Program-made: the position numbers and the translations under genes
Notes under the pieces: model-generated
Told to the model about the DNA's origin: nothing
The model's database searches: none
The model's input: only the letters and a program-made list of their open reading frames with translations
Shown: piece after piece, positions 50,289 to 61,486 of the stretch
Numbering within the stretch: position 1 is the stretch's first letter
Layout of the letters: the number at the start of each line of letters is the position of its first letter
From: an uncultured Caulobacter sp.
GTDB taxonomy: Bacteria; Pseudomonadota; Alphaproteobacteria; Caulobacterales; Caulobacteraceae
Assembly: GCA_937925635.1 (NCBI GenBank)
Contig: CALALX010000121.1
Location: forward strand, 20,680 to 84,679
Direction: 5' to 3'
Length of the DNA stretch: 64,000 nucleotides

Positions 50289-50847
50289 GTCAACGCTCGT
50301 CCAGGGTTTCAAGTCGCGCCTCGTTCTGGCGTCCGCCGCCGCGGCGCTGCTGGGCGGAGGCGTGGCGATGGCCGCCGACGCAGCTAAGCCGCGCGCCGCG
50401 GCGCTGCAGGCGGTGGTCGATTGCCGCAAGGTGGCTGACGCCGCCGAGCGGCTGGCCTGCTACGACGCCGCCACCGGCGCGCTGGAAACGGCCGAACGGG
50501 CGGGCGACGTCGTCGTGGTCGACCGCGCCCAGGTGCGCGAAGCGCAGCGCGCCGCCTTCGGATTCAACTTCCGCATGCCCGCCTTCCTCAGCGGCGGCGG
50601 CGGCGACGGCGCCAAGCCGGCGCCCGAGATGGACACGCTCGAATCCACCGTGACCGAGGCCCGCCAAGTGAACGGCAAGTGGTACATCGTCCTGGAGGAC
50701 GGTGCGCTCTGGTACCAGACGGACAACACCTCCGTGCCGCGACCGCCGAGGAAGGGCTCCAAGGTTGTGGTCAAGCGCGCCGCGCTGGGCAGCTACTTCC
50801 TGAGCGTCGACGGCCAGCGGTCGATGCGAGCCAAGCGCGACAACTGA
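50287..50847 (+). CDS. Exported hypothetical protein between opp genes
   Basis: This 186-residue protein has a signal peptide (SRLVLASAAAALLGGGVAMAADA) and a mature domain with VVDCRKVADAAERLACYDAA, a Cys-X12-Cys helix motif often seen at the start of small exported proteins of proteobacteria, then a Gly-rich linker and a C-terminal beta domain (VNGKWYIVLEDGALWYQTD, GSKVVVKRAALGSYFLSVDG). GGGAG six bases before ATG 50287 supports the start. Its orientation opposes all opp genes. Function is not known. Confidence 0.72.
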   Translation: MSTLVQGFKSRLVLASAAAALLGGGVAMAADAAKPRAAALQAVVDCRKVADAAERLACYDAATGALETAERAGDVVVVDRAQVREAQRAAFGFNFRMPAFLSGGGGDGAKPAPEMDTLESTVTEARQVNGKWYIVLEDGALWYQTDNTSVPRPPRKGSKVVVKRAALGSYFLSVDGQRSMRAKRDN

Positions 50848-50864
50848 CGAGGCGGCCGCCACGC

Positions 50865-51773
50865 TCAGCGATCCTTCGGATCGAGGGCGTCGCGGAGACC
50901 GTCGCCGATGAAGTTGAACGCCATCAGGGTGATGATCATCGTCAGGGACGGGAAGATCAGCAGCCAGGGCGCGATCTCCATGTCCTGGGCCCCCGCCGAG
51001 ATCAGCGTGCCCAGCGAAGCCATCGGCGGCTGCACGCCCAGGCCCAGGAACGACAGGAAGCTCTCGGCGATGATGATGGCCGGAATGGTCAGCGTCACAT
51101 AGACGACCACCGGTCCCAGCAGGTTGGGCACGATGTGCTTGAGGATGATCTGCCCGCCGGTCAGGCCCGCCGCCCGCGCCGCCTCGACGAACTCCTTCTG
51201 CTTCAGGGAGAGGGTCTGGCCCCGCACGATTCGCGACATGGTCAGCCACTCGACCGCCCCGATGGCGAGGAAGATCAGGAAGATGTTCTTGCCGAAGGTG
51301 ACCATCAGCAGGATCACGAAGAAGATGAAAGGCAGCGAATAGAGGGTGTCGACAATGCGCATCATCACCTCGTCGACCCGTCCGCCGACATAGCCCGCCG
51401 TCGCGCCCCACAGGACGCCGATGACCAGCGAGACGCTGGTGGCGACCACCCCGATCAGCAGCGAGACGCCGAGGCCTGCGATCAGCCGGGCCAGCAGGTC
51501 GCGGCCCAGCGAGTCGGCGCCGATCAAGTGCCCGCCCACGCCGGGCGCGGCCCAGACATCCGGCTTGGTCACCGTGTCGTAGTGGAAGGGGACGAGGAAG
51601 GGGCCGACCGCGGCGATCAACACCATCAGCGCCAGCACGATCATGCCGGCCACGGCGGCCTTGTTGGACAGCAGCCGGCGACGCGCGTCGTCCCACAGGG
51701 AGCGGCCCTTGACCGCGGTCTGGAGCAATTCGGCGCGCTGCGGCGAGCCGGGGATCATCTCGGCGATGCTCAC
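50865..51773 (-). CDS. oppC: Oligopeptide ABC transporter permease OppC
   Basis: This 302-residue inner-membrane permease has an N-terminal cytosolic helix with SLWDDARRRLLSNKAA, six membrane helices, and the EAA loop EFVEAARAAGLTGGQIILKHIVPN that contacts the ATPase. The C-terminal FLGLGVQPPMASLGTLI and the ending DGLRDALDPKDR are typical OppC/DppC. The GTG start at 51773 overlaps the oppB stop (GTGA). No oppD/oppF ATPase gene is in the window, so the energising subunits are encoded elsewhere or beyond it. Confidence 0.93.
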   Translation of the reverse strand: MSIAEMIPGSPQRAELLQTAVKGRSLWDDARRRLLSNKAAVAGMIVLALMVLIAAVGPFLVPFHYDTVTKPDVWAAPGVGGHLIGADSLGRDLLARLIAGLGVSLLIGVVATSVSLVIGVLWGATAGYVGGRVDEVMMRIVDTLYSLPFIFFVILLMVTFGKNIFLIFLAIGAVEWLTMSRIVRGQTLSLKQKEFVEAARAAGLTGGQIILKHIVPNLLGPVVVYVTLTIPAIIIAESFLSFLGLGVQPPMASLGTLISAGAQDMEIAPWLLIFPSLTMIITLMAFNFIGDGLRDALDPKDR

Positions 51774-52693
51774 GACAGCCTCACGCGGGGATCAAGCGCC
51801 GCATAGATCATGTCGGCGATCAGGTTCAGGACGAGAATCAGCAGGGCGTAGACGATCACCATGCCCATCACGACGGTGTAGTCCCGCTGCAGGGCGCTGA
51901 TGACGAAGAACTTGCCCAAGCCCGGCAGGTTGAAGATCTTCTCGACCACCAGCGAGCCGGTCAGCAGGCCGGCGGCCGCCGGGCCCAGATAGCTGACCAG
52001 CGGCAGGATGGCCGCGCGCAGCGCGTGCTTGCGGACGATGACGCTCTCCGGCAACCCCTTGGCGCGCGCCGTGCGGATGTAGTTGGAGCGCAGGACCTCG
52101 ATCATCCCGGCGCGCGTCAGGCGCGAGATGATCGCGATCTGCGGCAGGGACAAAACGGTGATCGGCAGGATCAGATTGGCGATCGCCCCGCCGTTCCAGC
52201 CCGCGGTCGGCAACCAGCCAAGCTTGGAGGCGAACACCAGGACCAGCAGGGGCGCCGTCACAAAGGTCGGTATGCAGACCCCCAGGATCGCCACCGTCAT
52301 GGTGAAGTAGTCGGCGATCCTGTTCTGTCTCAGCGCCGCGATGATCCCGAGGCTCATGCCGATGATCGAGGCCAGCAGGATCGAGACGCCGCCGAGAATC
52401 AAGCTGACCTTGTAGTTCTCGCCGAGGATGTCGAGGACGCTCTTGTCGCGGTACTTCAGGGAGGGTCCGAAGTCGCCCTTCACCACGCCGGCGAGGTAGC
52501 TCACGTACTGCTCGTGCAGCGGCTTATCCATGCCGAACTTGGCCATGACCGCCGCCTCGATCTGGGGGCTCAGCTGACGCTCGTTGACGAAAGGACTGCC
52601 CGGCGCCGCGCGCATCATGAAGAAGGCGACGGTGACCACGAGGAAGAGCGTGGGGATCGCCACCAGAAGACGGCGGAACAGGAAACGCAGCAT
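51770..52693 (-). CDS. oppB: Oligopeptide ABC transporter permease OppB
   Basis: This 307-residue permease has six membrane helices, the OppB start RFLFRRLLVAIPTLFLVVTVAFFMM in the first helix, the conserved loop FGMDKPLHEQYVSYL, and the EAA motif YIRTARAKGLPESVIVRKHALRAA. The ending NLIADMIYAALDPRVRLS is typical. ATG 52693 begins the first helix; the longer frame from 52744 adds a Pro-rich tail. It is the first gene of the oppB-oppC pair and the two stops and starts overlap by four bases. Confidence 0.92.
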   Translation of the reverse strand: MLRFLFRRLLVAIPTLFLVVTVAFFMMRAAPGSPFVNERQLSPQIEAAVMAKFGMDKPLHEQYVSYLAGVVKGDFGPSLKYRDKSVLDILGENYKVSLILGGVSILLASIIGMSLGIIAALRQNRIADYFTMTVAILGVCIPTFVTAPLLVLVFASKLGWLPTAGWNGGAIANLILPITVLSLPQIAIISRLTRAGMIEVLRSNYIRTARAKGLPESVIVRKHALRAAILPLVSYLGPAAAGLLTGSLVVEKIFNLPGLGKFFVISALQRDYTVVMGMVIVYALLILVLNLIADMIYAALDPRVRLS

Positions 52694-52789
52694 TGGCGGC
52701 TCACTCGCGCGGACGGGGCCGCTAGGCGGTTGCGAAACTTCCACCCGCTCCCGATGATGTCAACGAACGCTAGCCAGGATGAACGTGCG

Positions 52790-53200
52790 ATGACCGACTT
52801 CCGACGCGTGACCGACGATTTTTCGGTCAGCCCCCAGATCGATCTGGCCGATATCGCCACCGCGAAGGCGCAGGGCTTCACCCTGGTGATCAACAACCGC
52901 CCCGACGGCGAACAGCCCGGCCAGCCGACCTCCGCCGAGGTGGAGGCCGCCGCGCGGGCCGCGGGCCTGGACTATGTGCACATCCCGGTGGTCGGCTCGC
53001 CGACGCCCGAGCAGGTCGAGGCCAACCGCGTCGCCGTCGCCGGCGCCTCCGGTCCCGTTCTGGCCTTCTGCCGTTCGGGTACGCGGTCGATCGTCACCTG
53101 GTCCATCGGCCAAGCCATGAGCGGCGAACGCGGTCGCGGCGAGCTGACCGCGCTGGGTCGTGACGCGGGGTATGACCTGTCCGGCGTGCTGGGGAGTTAG
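52790..53200 (+). CDS. TIGR01244-type beta-lactamase hydrolase-like phosphatase/sulfur transferase
   Basis: This 136-residue protein reads as the DSP-like family linked to Blh: FSVSPQIDLADIATAKAQGFTLVINNRPDGEQPGQP, GLDYVHIPVVGSPTPEQV and the P-loop VLAFCRSGTRSIVTWSIG, where Cys and Arg form a CX5R-type active site (CRSGTRS). Members often are fused to or neighbour a metallo-beta-lactamase-fold persulfide dioxygenase, so a role in sulfur metabolism is likely. The stop overlaps the convergent DUF2306 stop (TTAG). Confidence 0.83.
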   Translation: MTDFRRVTDDFSVSPQIDLADIATAKAQGFTLVINNRPDGEQPGQPTSAEVEAAARAAGLDYVHIPVVGSPTPEQVEANRVAVAGASGPVLAFCRSGTRSIVTWSIGQAMSGERGRGELTALGRDAGYDLSGVLGS

Positions 53201-53988
53201 ACGACCCTCGGCAGCCACATCCCTGCGATTGTCCCGAACACGCCGAGCGCTGTGACCAGGGTCAGCAGTCCGACGACAACGGCGGCGACGAGTTTCGCCA
53301 CTCGGCCGCCGCGCCAGGCCCCCATCCACAGCTCCACGCCCGCAAGCGGGACGAGGTAGCAACCGTAGGCCCAAAAGCGAACGAACGGACCGTCGAAGTC
53401 CTCGCCAATTCCCACCGGGCCTCGATTGGCGAGAATCCACGCCATCAGGCCGACCCGGAAAAACCAGACACCGCTAACAAGTACAAAGGCGCGCAACGCC
53501 CACCGTCGGTGGGCATCGAACCGGCGCGCCGCCGCGAGTCGCCAGGCGAGCAGGCCGCAGACGATGATCAGGACGGCGTTCACGGTGATTCCGGCGCGCA
53601 TAGCCAGTTCGCCTGCCGTGCCTCGGGTCCAGACGAGCCCGACGCCCGCCAGGCTGGCGACTAGGGCGCAGGTCAGGAACACACGGCCGTTCCACCGATG
53701 CAGCCAAGGCGCCCGCGCCCGGATGGCCGGAACCAGTTGCAGCAAACCACCCGCGGTGATCACCACGGCAAGGGCCAGATGCGCGGCAAGCGCCAGATTG
53801 CCGACAGGCTGGCCCGACCTGTAGCCGCCGACCAGCACCTCGTTCCAGCGCTCGAAGTCGCCCTCGGCGGCGGTTCGACCGTAGAAGAGGATCACGTAGC
53901 CTACGAAGGCGAACTGACCCACGGCCGCGACGGCCCACCAGGCCAGGCCCGAAGCCTTCAGAACGCGATCGGCAATGGCCTGTGACAT
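53197..53988 (-). CDS. DUF2306 membrane protein
   Basis: This 263-residue integral membrane protein has about seven helices and the DUF2306 signature: WNEVLVGGYRSGQPVGNLALAAHL, PAIRARAPWLHRWNGRVFL and RRFDAHRRWALRAFVLVSGVWFFRVG. The HRW and HRRW motifs are typical. The function of the family is unknown. ATG 53988 follows AGGAAG; it is divergent from the AraC-type gene with a 76-base gap, so that regulator may control it. Confidence 0.85.
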   Translation of the reverse strand: MSQAIADRVLKASGLAWWAVAAVGQFAFVGYVILFYGRTAAEGDFERWNEVLVGGYRSGQPVGNLALAAHLALAVVITAGGLLQLVPAIRARAPWLHRWNGRVFLTCALVASLAGVGLVWTRGTAGELAMRAGITVNAVLIIVCGLLAWRLAAARRFDAHRRWALRAFVLVSGVWFFRVGLMAWILANRGPVGIGEDFDGPFVRFWAYGCYLVPLAGVELWMGAWRGGRVAKLVAAVVVGLLTLVTALGVFGTIAGMWLPRVV

Positions 53989-54064
53989 GCAGCTTCCTGT
54001 CCCCGGCGGCGCGGGTCGGCTAGGATTGGACGACGAGCAATATCCGCCCTTTCCCCGGCCACAC

Positions 54065-55117
54065 ATGACTGCGGCGATCAAAGACATGACCCTGGCCGAC
54101 ACGGCCGCGCGGGCCGAGCCGACGGTGTCGGCGGGCTACGCGCGACATCTGTTTCGGCAAGCCGTCGCGCGCGGCGTCGATGGGGCCGTGCTGGCGGCCC
54201 GGTCGGGAATTGATCCGGCTGGACTGGAGAATCCCGATACCCGCGTTCCACTCGCACGGTACGGTGCGCTGATGCAGGCCGCGAAGGCGCTGACAGGCGA
54301 TCCGGCCCTTGCCTTGAAGGTCGGGGCCGAGACGGACTTCCACGAGATGTCTGTGGTCGGACTGATTTGCTACGCGGCCCAGACCATGGGTGAGGCGATG
54401 GTCGAGCTGAATCGCTTCGGCCGACTGGTGGCCCAGGTCGACGTGCCCGCCGAGGGCGAGCGGTTCCGGATCGAGCCACGCGACAACGGCCTCTGGCTGA
54501 CTGACACCCGGCTGGACCCCGACTCGTTTCCCGAGCTCACCGAAGAGACCTGGGCGCGCTTCATTGGCGAGACGGCCCGGCACTTTCCCGACGCGCCCTT
54601 CGCCCGCGCCGTCCATGTCACCCACGCCGCACCGGCGCACGCGGCCGAATACGAGCGGCTGCTCGGGGCGCCGGTCACCTTCGGGTCCGCGCAGAATGCG
54701 CTGATGATTGACCCGTCCTGGCTGGACCTGCCGCTACATGCGCCTAACCGCTACGTCTTCGGGGTGCTGAGCGCCCATGCCCAGGCGCTGCTCGAAGAGC
54801 TTGAGGGGGCCGACGACGCGCGGCGACGGGTGGAGCGGCTGTTGATCCCGATCCTGCACAAGGGTGATCCGGGCATGGAGACAGTCGCGAGAGACCTTGG
54901 GATGAGCCGTCAGACCCTCTATCGCCGGCTGAAGGAGGCGGGGACGGGGTACGATGCGTTGCTCGACGATCTGCGCCGCCGGATGGCGCTGCACTACCTC
55001 GACGGGCGCAAGGTCTCTGTCGCGGAGACCGCCTACCTCGTCGGCTTTTCCGAACCGAGCGCTTTCTCACGCGCCTTCAAGCGATGGACCGGAGCCAGTC
55101 CGCGCAGGCGGCGCTAG
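54065..55117 (+). CDS. AraC-family transcriptional regulator (OruR/ArgR-like)
   Basis: This 350-residue regulator has an N-terminal Arabinose_bd-type ligand domain (FRQAVARGVDGAVLAARSGIDPAGLENPDTRVPLARYGALM) in two adjacent parts and a C-terminal AraC DNA-binding domain: ETVARDLGMSRQTLYRRLKE as the first helix-turn-helix and VSVAETAYLVGFSEPSAFSRAFKRWTG as the second. It would bind its own divergent promoter region and the DUF2306 gene. ATG 54065 is the likely start; the frame from 53975 overlaps the neighbour. Confidence 0.92.
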   Translation: MTAAIKDMTLADTAARAEPTVSAGYARHLFRQAVARGVDGAVLAARSGIDPAGLENPDTRVPLARYGALMQAAKALTGDPALALKVGAETDFHEMSVVGLICYAAQTMGEAMVELNRFGRLVAQVDVPAEGERFRIEPRDNGLWLTDTRLDPDSFPELTEETWARFIGETARHFPDAPFARAVHVTHAAPAHAAEYERLLGAPVTFGSAQNALMIDPSWLDLPLHAPNRYVFGVLSAHAQALLEELEGADDARRRVERLLIPILHKGDPGMETVARDLGMSRQTLYRRLKEAGTGYDALLDDLRRRMALHYLDGRKVSVAETAYLVGFSEPSAFSRAFKRWTGASPRRRR

Positions 55118-55121
55118 ATCC

Positions 55122-55286
55122 CTAACCCCCGCCTAGCGTCGTTTGCGCCTGAACCCTGGCCGCGCCCATGGCGACCGGCTCGGGCTCGCAGCTGGCCAGG
55201 ACGAGTTGCGCGGTCATGAGACAGAGGAAGGCGAACGCGATCCTCTGGAACCGTTTTGACACAAAGATCGCGACGTCCTCGGCCAT
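55122..55286 (-). CDS. Small putative lipoprotein
   Basis: This 54-residue peptide has a basic n-region (VSKRFQRIAFAFLCLMTAQ) and a lipobox-like LVLASC, followed by a short mature tail (EPEPVAMGAARVQAQTTLGGG in two parts). ATG 55286 is preceded by GGAGG with an eight-base spacer, which favours a real gene despite the small size. It is convergent with the AraC gene, five bases apart. No family is recognised. Confidence 0.5.
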   Translation of the reverse strand: MAEDVAIFVSKRFQRIAFAFLCLMTAQLVLASCEPEPVAMGAARVQAQTTLGGG

Positions 55287-55450
55287 TCTGGCATCCTCCA
55301 ACCCAAGCGAGGGACCAGAGCGCAAGAAGGGCGCCGGACCGGGCCGCGACGCGCGATCACACCCGCCTCACGGGCAAGTCGTTTGTCCGTGATCCAAATC
55401 GGACTAGTTAACACCCGTATTCGGCCGCGGGGGCGGCACAGGGACCATCG

Positions 55451-56395
55451 ATGGCCGGAGCGTTCTGGACGTCCGATTTCTACTTCGAGGGCGGCCGCGT
55501 GAAGGTCCGCACCACGGGCGCCGATCTGGCGTTCGATCGCGCCCTCGTCGAGGAAGCCCTCGTCTGGTTCGCCTACTATGTGCCCGTTCGCGCCACGGCG
55601 GCCTGGAACCGGCTCACCCGCCCTGGCCCCAGCGTCTGGTTCGCCCCCTACAAGCCGCGGCCCTGGTATCTGGTGTGGGCCGCCGCGGCCTGGTCCGGCG
55701 CGCGGATCGCCGCCTCGCCGGAAAAGGCGGACGCGGCCATGTACTTCGAGGATTCGGCCCTCGGTTCGCCGCCGAACGCGGGGCCGGAGCCGCGCTTCAA
55801 CTTTCACTGCACCGACGTCACCAAGACGCACGTCGCAAGGATGTTCGAACAGACTTTCGGCTATCCGCTGGCGGTCGACCCCGAGAGCGCGAGCGGTCCG
55901 GTCGTCGAGAAGGGCGAGGATAACGGCGTGCACGACGGCCGGATCGTCCAGGCCCCCTGCCCCGCCCTGCCCGGCAAGACCTATCAGCGCCTGATCGACA
56001 ACACCTCGACGCTCCTCGGCGAAGATTATGTCGATGATCTGCGGACACCCTGCGTCGGCGGCAAGCCGGTGCTGGTCTTCATCAAGCGCCGTCACAAGAC
56101 TGACCGCTTCGCCAATCACAACAGCTCCGTGACCCTGACCACAGCCGAGTCGGTGTTCTCGCCCGAGGAGATCGAGGCCATCGGCCGCTTCTGCGCGGCG
56201 ATGAACCTGGACTGGGGCGGGCTGGACATCCTGCGCGACCGGGCCAGCGGCCGCCTCTACATCGTGGACGTGAACAAGACCGACATGGGACCGCCGATCG
56301 CCCTCCCCCTTCCCGCCAAGCTGACCGCCACGCGCTTGCTCGCCGACGCGTTCCGCACTCTGATAAGCGCCGGAGTCGCGGGAGGGCGCGCATGA
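55451..56395 (+). CDS. ATP-grasp-like protein of unknown function
   Basis: This 314-residue soluble protein ends in what looks like an ATP-grasp C-terminal half: LVFIKRRHKTDRFANHNSSV, MNLDWGGLDILRD and LYIVDVNKTDMGPP, where the Asp, Asp and Asn can bind Mg-ATP. The first half has SVWFAPYKPRPWYLVWAAAAW and FNFHCTDVTKTHVARMFEQ, with no known motif. ATP-grasp enzymes join a carboxylate to an amine; the substrate here is unknown. It overlaps the MBL gene by four bases (ATGA), so the two act together. Confidence 0.6.
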   Translation: MAGAFWTSDFYFEGGRVKVRTTGADLAFDRALVEEALVWFAYYVPVRATAAWNRLTRPGPSVWFAPYKPRPWYLVWAAAAWSGARIAASPEKADAAMYFEDSALGSPPNAGPEPRFNFHCTDVTKTHVARMFEQTFGYPLAVDPESASGPVVEKGEDNGVHDGRIVQAPCPALPGKTYQRLIDNTSTLLGEDYVDDLRTPCVGGKPVLVFIKRRHKTDRFANHNSSVTLTTAESVFSPEEIEAIGRFCAAMNLDWGGLDILRDRASGRLYIVDVNKTDMGPPIALPLPAKLTATRLLADAFRTLISAGVAGGRA

Positions 56396-57291
56396 TTCCG
56401 TTCGTTCGGGAGATCAGCTTCGAATACGGAGCGTGCGACCGGCTGACCCCGCTGGTTCGTCGCGTGGTGGCCAACAATCCAGGCCCGTTCACCTACAAGG
56501 GCACCGGCACCTACATCATCGGCGGCGGAGACTCCGTGGCGGTGATCGATCCCGGGCCGGATATGGACGACCACCTGCAGGCGATCCTGAGGGCCACCGC
56601 GGGCGAGCGGATCACCCACATTTTCGTCACGCACAATCACCTCGACCATTCGCCGCTGGCCAAGCCCCTGCAAGCGCTCACCGGGGCGGTCACCTATGGC
56701 TGCCCGCTGACCGGGCCGATGGGCGAGGACTCGGACGTGCGCATGGAGGCAGGCGACGACCGCGGCTTCATCGCCGACGTCGGCGTCTGCGACGGCGGGA
56801 CCTTCCATGGCGACGGCTGGACGATCGAGGCGATCGCCACGCCGGGCCATACCAGCAATCACATCTGCTACGCCCTGCATGAGGAGAACGTGCTGTTCTC
56901 GGGCGACCACATCATGGGCTGGTCGACGACGGTCATCAGTCCGCCCGACGGCGACATGGGCGACTATTTCGCCAGCCTCGATCGCATCAAGGCGCGGAAC
57001 TTCAGCACCCTGTGGCCGACACACGGGCCGCCGATCACCGAGCCGGCGCCCTTCGTCCAGGCCTACATCGACCACCGCCGCAATCGCGAGGCGCAGGTCC
57101 TCGCCGCCGTCGGCCAGGGCATGAGCCGGATCAAGGCGATGGTTCCAGTGCTCTACAAGGACGTGGACCCGCGACTGCACCCGGCCGCCGCCCACTCGGT
57201 CCTGGCTCACACCATCCAGCTTGTCCGCGAGGGCCGTCTGATCTGCGACGGCCAGCCAGGGCTCGACAGCGACTACCGGCTGGCGGGCTGA
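56392..57291 (+). CDS. MBL-fold metallo-hydrolase
   Basis: This 299-residue protein has the metallo-beta-lactamase fold with all metal ligands: IFVTHNHLDHSPLA (HxHxDH), ATPGHTSNHICY, VLFSGDHIMGW and LWPTHGPP. The C-terminal helices (RNREAQVLAAVGQGMSRIKAMV) match the LACTB2/endoribonuclease-like or glyoxalase-like subgroup. The product is probably a hydrolase of a thioester, phosphodiester or RNA; the choice cannot be made. It overlaps the upstream ATP-grasp-like gene (ATGA). Confidence 0.9.
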   Translation: MIPFVREISFEYGACDRLTPLVRRVVANNPGPFTYKGTGTYIIGGGDSVAVIDPGPDMDDHLQAILRATAGERITHIFVTHNHLDHSPLAKPLQALTGAVTYGCPLTGPMGEDSDVRMEAGDDRGFIADVGVCDGGTFHGDGWTIEAIATPGHTSNHICYALHEENVLFSGDHIMGWSTTVISPPDGDMGDYFASLDRIKARNFSTLWPTHGPPITEPAPFVQAYIDHRRNREAQVLAAVGQGMSRIKAMVPVLYKDVDPRLHPAAAHSVLAHTIQLVREGRLICDGQPGLDSDYRLAG

Positions 57292-57299
57292 CCCCCATC

Positions 57300-57509
57300 C
57301 GTCATGGCCCGACTTGTCCGGGCCACCCATGAACACGACGGACAGGCTTTGCGTCCTTCGACACGCCGCTGCGCGGCTGCTCAGGATGACTGGGTGATAA
57401 GGCCGTCCCTCATAGTCATGCTGAGCAGCGCCGAAGGCGCGTATTGAAGCTCGCAACCAGCCTTCCGGCCCACCACGCTTGGGTGACCCGAACAAGTCGG
57501 GCCATGACG
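57300..57509. repeat. Outer inverted repeat enclosing repeat element copy 2
   Basis: Arms at 57300-57329 (starting cgtcatggcccgacttgt) and 57480-57509 (ending acaagtcgggccatgacg) are complementary at 28 of 30 positions; both mismatches are C/T, which still pair as G-U in RNA. The element is non-coding and sits between convergent genes. It encloses the repeat at 57350-57455, so one palindromic element seems to be nested in another. Confidence 0.75.
57350..57455. repeat. Intergenic inverted-repeat element, copy 2 (diverged)
   Basis: It starts with tgcgtccttcgacacgc, identical to the left arm of copy 1 (4494-4509), and has inner arms ctcaggatgac (57380-57390) and gtcatgctgag (57415-57425). The right outer arm has decayed (gtattgaagctcgca instead of gtgtcgaaggacgca). 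The equal total length of 106 bp in both copies supports common origin. Confidence 0.75.
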
Positions 57510-57523
57510 TCGAAGAGGTCGCG

Positions 57524-60592
<3,069 letters not shown>

Positions 60593-60600
60593 GGCCGTCT

Positions 60601-60629
60601 TCTCCCCCTGCGTTTTTTCGTTGCAGGGG
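60601..60629 (-). promoter_or_regulatory. Leader hairpin touching the ribosome-binding site of the ligase-DUF1499 gene
   Basis: In the reverse-strand mRNA, CCCCTGC (60629-60623) can pair with GCAGGGG (60611-60605) around an A-rich loop. The 3' arm runs straight into GAGA and lies 9-19 bases before the ATG at 60592, so pairing would hide the Shine-Dalgarno sequence. Confidence 0.45.
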
Positions 60630-60733
60630 CAAACCTAGCAGGCTCGCGCCGCAATGCACAACGCACCGCGCGCGGAGCGGGAAATCGGGGCTGGTGTCGA
60701 CGCTGATGCGCAACTCCGGCATAAGCCGCCAGC

Positions 60734-61423
60734 ATGACAGACACTCCCGCCCGGGCCCCGGACCGTCCGCTGCTGATCGCCGTCGCCGGCGGGTCGGGGT
60801 CGGGCAAGAGCACCCTGGCCGCGGCGTTGCAGGCGCGACTGCCGGCGGGGACCGTGCGGGTGGTGATCGAGGACGCCTACTACGGCGACTGGGGCGGTCA
60901 GCCCGGCTTCGACGCGGCGACCTTCGACTTCGACGACATCGCCGCCAAGGACCACGACCTGCTCGCCCGGCACCTGCTGGCGCTGAAGGCCGGCGAGACG
61001 GTGGAGGGGCCGATCTACTGCTTCTCGACCCACCGGCGGAAACCGGACGTCGACCTGCTCGAGCCGCATCCGGTGATCGTGGTCGAGGGCGCGCACCTGT
61101 TGTGCACGCCGGAGCTGGCCGCGATCTTCGACCTGCGCGTTTTCGTCGACACGCCGTCCGACGTGCGCTTCATCCGCCGGTTGATCCGCGACCAGCGTGA
61201 GCGCGACCGGACGGCCGAGTCGGTCATCAACCAGTACCTCGCCACGGTGCGACCCGCGCATGAACGCTTCATCCAGCCATCGCGGATGCTGGCCGACGTC
61301 GTGATCGTCGACGATCGCGGGGCGGTGATCCCTGTCGATCCGAATGAATTCGACCGACTGCTGGCCCCAGTGCTGGTTCACCCGTTGCTGAAACCCTTCC
61401 GTGACCAGGCCTCGCTCGCCTGA
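60734..61423 (+). CDS. udk: Uridine kinase
   Basis: This 229-residue nucleotide kinase phosphorylates uridine/cytidine in pyrimidine salvage. The P-loop IAVAGGSGSGKSTLA is at the N-terminus; VIEDAYYGDWGG and FDFDDIAAKDHDLL are the nucleoside-binding region, followed by PIYCFSTHRRKPD, VIVVEGAHLL and the lid RRLIRDQRERDRTAES. The length is normal. The gene is divergent from the ligase fusion gene with a 141-base gap. A phosphoribulokinase-like protein is the alternative, but the motifs fit udk better. Confidence 0.9.
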   Translation: MTDTPARAPDRPLLIAVAGGSGSGKSTLAAALQARLPAGTVRVVIEDAYYGDWGGQPGFDAATFDFDDIAAKDHDLLARHLLALKAGETVEGPIYCFSTHRRKPDVDLLEPHPVIVVEGAHLLCTPELAAIFDLRVFVDTPSDVRFIRRLIRDQRERDRTAESVINQYLATVRPAHERFIQPSRMLADVVIVDDRGAVIPVDPNEFDRLLAPVLVHPLLKPFRDQASLA

Positions 61424-61486
61424 GGGGTGTTGCGGCGCCGCGAAACTCGCTTATAGGCTGAACGTGAACAGCGTTATCGAGGGGAC

